Of a stretch of DNA of 64,000 bases, positions 59,656-64,000 are shown piece after piece. The first letter of the stretch is position 1. Each line of letters starts with the position of its first letter. The notes beneath the pieces are model-generated. The model was not told where the DNA came from. It did not search any database and saw nothing but the letters and a program-made list of their open reading frames with translations. Source of the DNA: Apostichopus japonicus (taxonomy: Eukaryota > Echinodermata > Holothuroidea > Aspidochirotida > Stichopodidae); assembly GCF_037975245.1 (NCBI RefSeq), contig NC_092572.1, positions 22,062,489-22,126,488 of the forward strand, written 5' to 3'. Both the position numbers and the translations under genes were made by a program.

Positions 59656-61441
59656 GGTGGTGTTTAAGTTTGCTTTCCCCTAAACCAAGAAGAAAAAAAA
59701 GGCAGGGAGAGGGAGAGCAAAAATTTACTTGCCAGGCCTTGAATTTAATACTTTAAACCACTTGCTAAACATGCAAGTGATTCAAAATCTACTGGCTAAT
59801 ATCAAGTTCTCATAGTCAATATCCTACATACCACACACATGAGTTACACTGAAGGCTCTTACAACCAGCACCCAGAAGTATTTGCTGATAATATGCAGTA
59901 ATACCACAGGATTGTTAAGTTAGGAACAGAAGTCATGGTGAATTCTTCAACTGATGATTTTGACCAGCTGTAGGTCATGTGTTATAATCTTTAATGTCTA
60001 CTGGAAGAAACATGCCTGTGCCTTTGTTTTTCTACTGGCTATTTGCAAACTCCACTGGCAATTTGGCTAGTAAAGTACTTGAATTTCATGGCCTGCTTCT
60101 CCATGTTGATATCAACCAAAAGAATATATTGAAGTGTTGAAGAAATAAAGTCAGTTTCACCTCATCTACTGGTATCAGATGGCACAAATTTTGACAAGCA
60201 TCTGTGCAAATGTCAATCTTCTTTGTAATGCCACTTAAATATCTCATGGGATCTTGCAACCTTTTTGTCAGCTTCAAAACAGGTCCATAAAAATCATTAA
60301 CCATTTATGTGATTGTTCATGTACATATACTATGTGCATATAAAGAGCACGTAAGACTAATGTCAGAAGTGATTTACATTCGCAATTTACATATATATTC
60401 AAAATTCTATTGTTGCTAGGAGAGAGTGTTTCATCCCCTCAGACAGACTTTGCCCTGAAGATTGAAAATCATAAAGTGAAACTTATGAAAGTTACCATAA
60501 CAAACACTGGTTGCTAGCTCGAGCACTCTAACTAAAGCAAAGTCCAAATTGTAAAATAATAATCTGTGTTTCATTTAGTTAATCAACATTGATCCTGAGT
60601 CACATTGACTATATTAGACCAATCGGCTCGAAGGTAAATACCCTAATCTCACCGACAGCTGCTAAATAAGCTTTATGACACGGTTATCTGTGCTAGTGGC
60701 GCCCTCATAATTAGTTATGAATGCAAATTTTCTCTGTCGGTATCAACTGATGATAAACTTCGCCGGCGATCTTCAAACGAGCCAGTGGTTGATGTTGACT
60801 CTGAAATTATCGTCAAAAGCAGAACTTGTAAATTGATTGTTCCAGGACTGACCTATCACACAGGGATAAGCGGTTAAAAATGTATCCATGCAAGATATTG
60901 AGTATTTATACTTTACCATTTATTGTTTATTGTTTCTTGAACCTTTAAGGTACATAAAACTGGTGAGAGAGAAAATGAGATAAGTTGGTCTTAATCTTTA
61001 ACGTAGAAAAGCTTCAAAGCTTTCTTTAATAACATCACTGTAGGAGAAGTCAGACATGTTTATGGAGATTTTATTCTCTGTTTGGTTGACGGGCGAAAGA
61101 TAAAGAGAAAGTGCCCTTAATTTATGGAAAGTGTTATATGACTGGAGGAGGTGTGAGGTGTGAAATTACTGCCCAAATTTAGCCATTCCAAATCGGCCTT
61201 GGCTGCAACAGTTTTCTGTTAATTAGTGTCCAAGCTGCAGGAACAAATTTGACCAGAACTCGAGTAGGAATGAAAATAAAACAAAAAAAATAAGACATTG
61301 ACATTGACCTTTAGATAGAAAAAATGGGCAAGTCACACTTTCAGATTAAAGATAAAAAAGACCTTTTAGTATGAAAAGAATTTACCTTCCAGTACTGGTT
61401 AGCAGAGTCTAGTGTTACATGTACAGGGCAAACTGTGCATA
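59656..61441. other. No supportable gene
   Basis: A block around 59740-60090 resembles 58420-58800: both carry TACTGGCTAAT/TACTGGCAAAC and CCTGAATTTCAAGGCCT/TTGAATTTCATGGCCTGC phrases, suggesting diverged copies of one dispersed repeat on both sides of the TTAA MITE. No coding sequence was recognised. Confidence 0.4.
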
Positions 61442-62243
61442 TTAAAGCAGCATTTTGCGTCCTCGACTATGGTATTTCTCAACCTCACTGACTCCACTAT
61501 GCCATAACGACATACATAACTAGCTTATCTATTTATATTTTACTTCAAATGGTGGCATAAAAGTCGAAAAAATTGCAACTTTCAACTGTGTTGTTCTCCA
61601 AAATATTTTCCGTTGGGAACCCAATAAACCTCGCCCATAATATGAATATTTAAACACTACGAACGTCATTGACAGATACGTAATATAACACCACGCTTGA
61701 TTTGTGTACAGTCTATATGGCAGTTGTACCAGGGAGTTGTACCAACGCAGTCTTGAATCTATTTTTAGCAACGGCTCATAACTAAACCTGCATCTCTGAT
61801 TGGTTGAATTCAAACTAGTGGGTTTGGGAACTGAATGCGATTTAATTTTGTATGTGGAATACTCACTAATTAACGTTTTTGGCAGGGAAAAACTTGGCTA
61901 ATATCTTAATTTGCTGTTTTGTGATTTGATGTATGTAAAAAACTTGATGGACATGTCAAAAAAAGTAGAAAACGGCGACCAAACGCAAAATGCTCATGAA
62001 TAAACATACTATTCACTGATTGGTGGAATTCAAACTAGTGGATTTGGAGATATGAAAACTTTGTCGAGGACACATTTACTCGTTATCGATATAAATCGTT
62101 AATTACTCGCTAATTAACGCTCTTGGCAGGATGAAACTTGGATGGTATCTTAGTTTGCTGTTTTATGATTGATACATGTAAAAAAATCGATGCACATGTT
62201 AAAAAGGTGGAAAAAAGCGACCCAACGCAAAATACTGCTTTAA
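61442..62243. mobile_element. TTAA-flanked inverted-repeat element, 802 bp, second family
   Basis: The left end is TTAAAGCAGCATTTTGCGTC and the right end, reverse-complemented, is TTAAAGCAGTATTTTGCGTT (one mismatch in the first 19 bases). TTAA occurs at both borders. The interior contains a diverged direct duplication: CTGATTGG(T)TGAATTCAAA at 61796 and 62016, and a GGCAGG...AACTTGG block at about 61881 and 62126, followed by a second copy of the subterminal AACGCAAAATGCT near 61982. The element may be partly duplicated internally or nested. Confidence 0.75.
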
Positions 62244-62790
62244 AATAAGGCAGGCACTAGGCCAATATTATTAAACATTTCACGTTAAGGGTAACATGGC
62301 TGTGATATTTGTAGTGGCTTGCTGTTAATGAAAGGATTGCAAGTTTTTGTTCATTGGTCAAAATTAATTATTGATTTTTGTAATTATTGTAATTAGACAA
62401 CAATACAAAATTAATGACTTACTTAAGTGTTTGGGATTTGCATTAGCTTGCTTAAAAATGACAGACTAATCTAAACAGATAGTCACAAAATATTGCAAAT
62501 TTGAAATGAACTGCTTAATTTGTATGTGTTTAATGCAACATTTTTTTTACATTTGAAGATTTTTTTTTTAAATACTTGCTAATTACCATCCATAAGGGGG
62601 TTATCTTGATATGAATATTAATTCTAATCCTGTTTGGCTTGGTTTTGTTTTGGTAACATCACATGAATTAATTTCATTTTGGAATTAATTGGGTTGGTTT
62701 TTAATCAGTCAGCAATGCCAATGTGAGCTAGAATGATAGATTTCAATGGAGTCTTCACAGAGGTTTTTGGAAGGGTAGTCATCAATACAC

Positions 62791-64000
62791 TTTTATATAC
62801 TATAGGCCTCAGTGTACACTGTGTACTGAAGTAACAATGTCATGCACTGGTCTGCATGCAGTTGTACAGCATACATGTACACTATAATGAAGTCTCAGTA
62901 ATTCTGTACCATGCACAGGTCTGCTCCCAGCTGTTTAGTGTCCATGTACACCATTATATGTACTGAAGTATCAAACAATACTGTACCTTACATATGTCTG
63001 CATGCGGTTGTACAGCATACATCTACACTATAATGAAGTCTCAGTAATTCTGTACCATGCACAGGTCTGCTCCCAGCTGTTTAGTGTCCATGTACACCAT
63101 TATATGTACTGAAGTATCAAACAATACTGTACCTTACATATGTCTGCATGCAGTTGTACAGCATACATGTACACTATAATGAAGTCTCAGTAATTCTGTA
63201 CCATGCACAGGTCTGCTCCCAGCTGTTTAGTGTCCATGTACACCATTATATGTACTGAAGTATCAAACAATACTGTACCTTACATATGTCTGCATGCAGT
63301 TGTACAGCATACATGTACACTATAATGAAGTCTCAGTAATTCTGTACCATGCACAGGTCTGCTCCCAGCTGTTTAGTGTCCATGTACACCATTATATGTA
63401 CTGAAGTATCATACAATACTGTACCTTACATATGTCTGCATGCAGTTGTACAGCATACATGTACACTATAATGAAGTCTCAGTAATTCTGTACCATGCAC
63501 AGGTCTGCTACCAGCTGTTTAGAGTCCATGTACACCAATGTATGTACTGAAGTATCAAACAATACTGTACCTTACATATGTCTGCATGCAGTTGTACAGC
63601 ATACATGTACACTATAATGAAGTCTCAGTAATTCTGTACCATGCACAGGTCTGCTCCCAGCTGTTTAGTGTCCATGTACACCATTATATGTACTGAAGTA
63701 TCAAACAATACTGTACCTTACATATGTCTGCATGCAGTTGTACAGCATACATGTACACTATAATGAAGTCTCAGTAATTCTGTACCATGCACAGGTCTGC
63801 TCCCAGCTGTTTAGTGTCCATGTACACCATTATATGTACTGAAGTATCAAACAATACTGTACCTTACATATGTCTGCATGCAGTTGTACAGCATACATGT
63901 ACACTATAATGAAGTCTCAGTAATTCTGTACCATGCACAGGTCTGCTCCCAGCTGTTTAGTGTCCATGTACACCATTATATGTACTGAAGTATCATACAA
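62791..64000 (+). repeat. 146-bp satellite, about 8 copies, continuing beyond the window
   Basis: CAGCATACATGTACACTATA (one copy has ATCTACAC) recurs at 62867, 63013, 63159, 63305, 63451, 63597, 63743 and 63889, exactly 146 bp apart. Each unit is a diverged dimer: a 69-bp half starting TCTGCATGCAGTTGTACAGC and a 77-bp half starting TCTGCTCCCAGCTGTTTAGT. Both share the CATGTACAC, GAAGT and CTGTACC positions. Copies are nearly identical to one another, implying recent homogenisation. The first, degenerate unit starts near 62791. Confidence 0.96.

Overview
The window is AT-rich eukaryotic DNA: introns have GT-AG borders, microsatellites and minisatellites are abundant, there are many short non-autonomous DNA transposons, and no bacterial gene layout is present. 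A marine invertebrate, perhaps an echinoderm, fits the repeat types and protein families, but that is a guess from memory. Almost no host gene can be supported. The content is mostly transposable elements and tandem repeats.

The centrepiece is a probable giant CACTA/EnSpm-type DNA transposon of about 15.3 kb at 11447-26767. Its ends form an imperfect terminal inverted repeat (CACTGTAAAAAC... / CACTCTAAAAAA..., 18 of 21 positions), and TA flanks both sides. The left subterminal zone carries a 77-bp tandem array rich in TTTACCC, and the right subterminal zone holds scattered TACCC/GGGTA motifs. Inside, on the minus strand, are two intact genes. One is a nine-exon gene (24198 down to 14421; 502 codons plus stop; every junction GT-AG and phase-consistent). 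The other is a single-exon ORF of 843 codons (23839 down to 21308) with two N-terminal C2H2 zinc fingers and a DDE-like set of residues (D410, D497-P-A-H500, E664). The ORF lies wholly within intron 1 of the nine-exon gene, on the same strand. This matches the published architecture of maize En/Spm, where the tnpD coding region lies in the first intron of tnpA. A hAT-type MITE (25001-25369) with a perfect 8-bp target duplication has inserted into the right part of the element.

Left of it (1-11446): a hAT MITE (3152-3523), a TTAA-flanked MITE (5753-6111), a TA-flanked MITE (8038-8446), a diverged 317-bp tandem duplication (8690-9180), a 63-64-bp minisatellite (9930-10376) and a TA/GATA microsatellite (11309-11430).

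Right of it (26768-64000): long stretches with no supportable gene, interrupted by a possible LINE-like tail (36618-36643), a TA microsatellite, a 38-42-bp minisatellite (37711-38292), a small and a large 15-bp CATATGG/CATGTGG array (40946-41045; 46976-47795), a 402-bp inverted-repeat element (42761-43162), an 83-87-bp minisatellite with A/B alternation (53153-54382), a hAT MITE with perfect TSD (56847-57295), three more copies of the TTAA MITE (51336, 57500, 59289), another TTAA-flanked element (61442-62243), and a 146-bp satellite made of two diverged 69/77-bp monomers that runs off the end (62791-64000).
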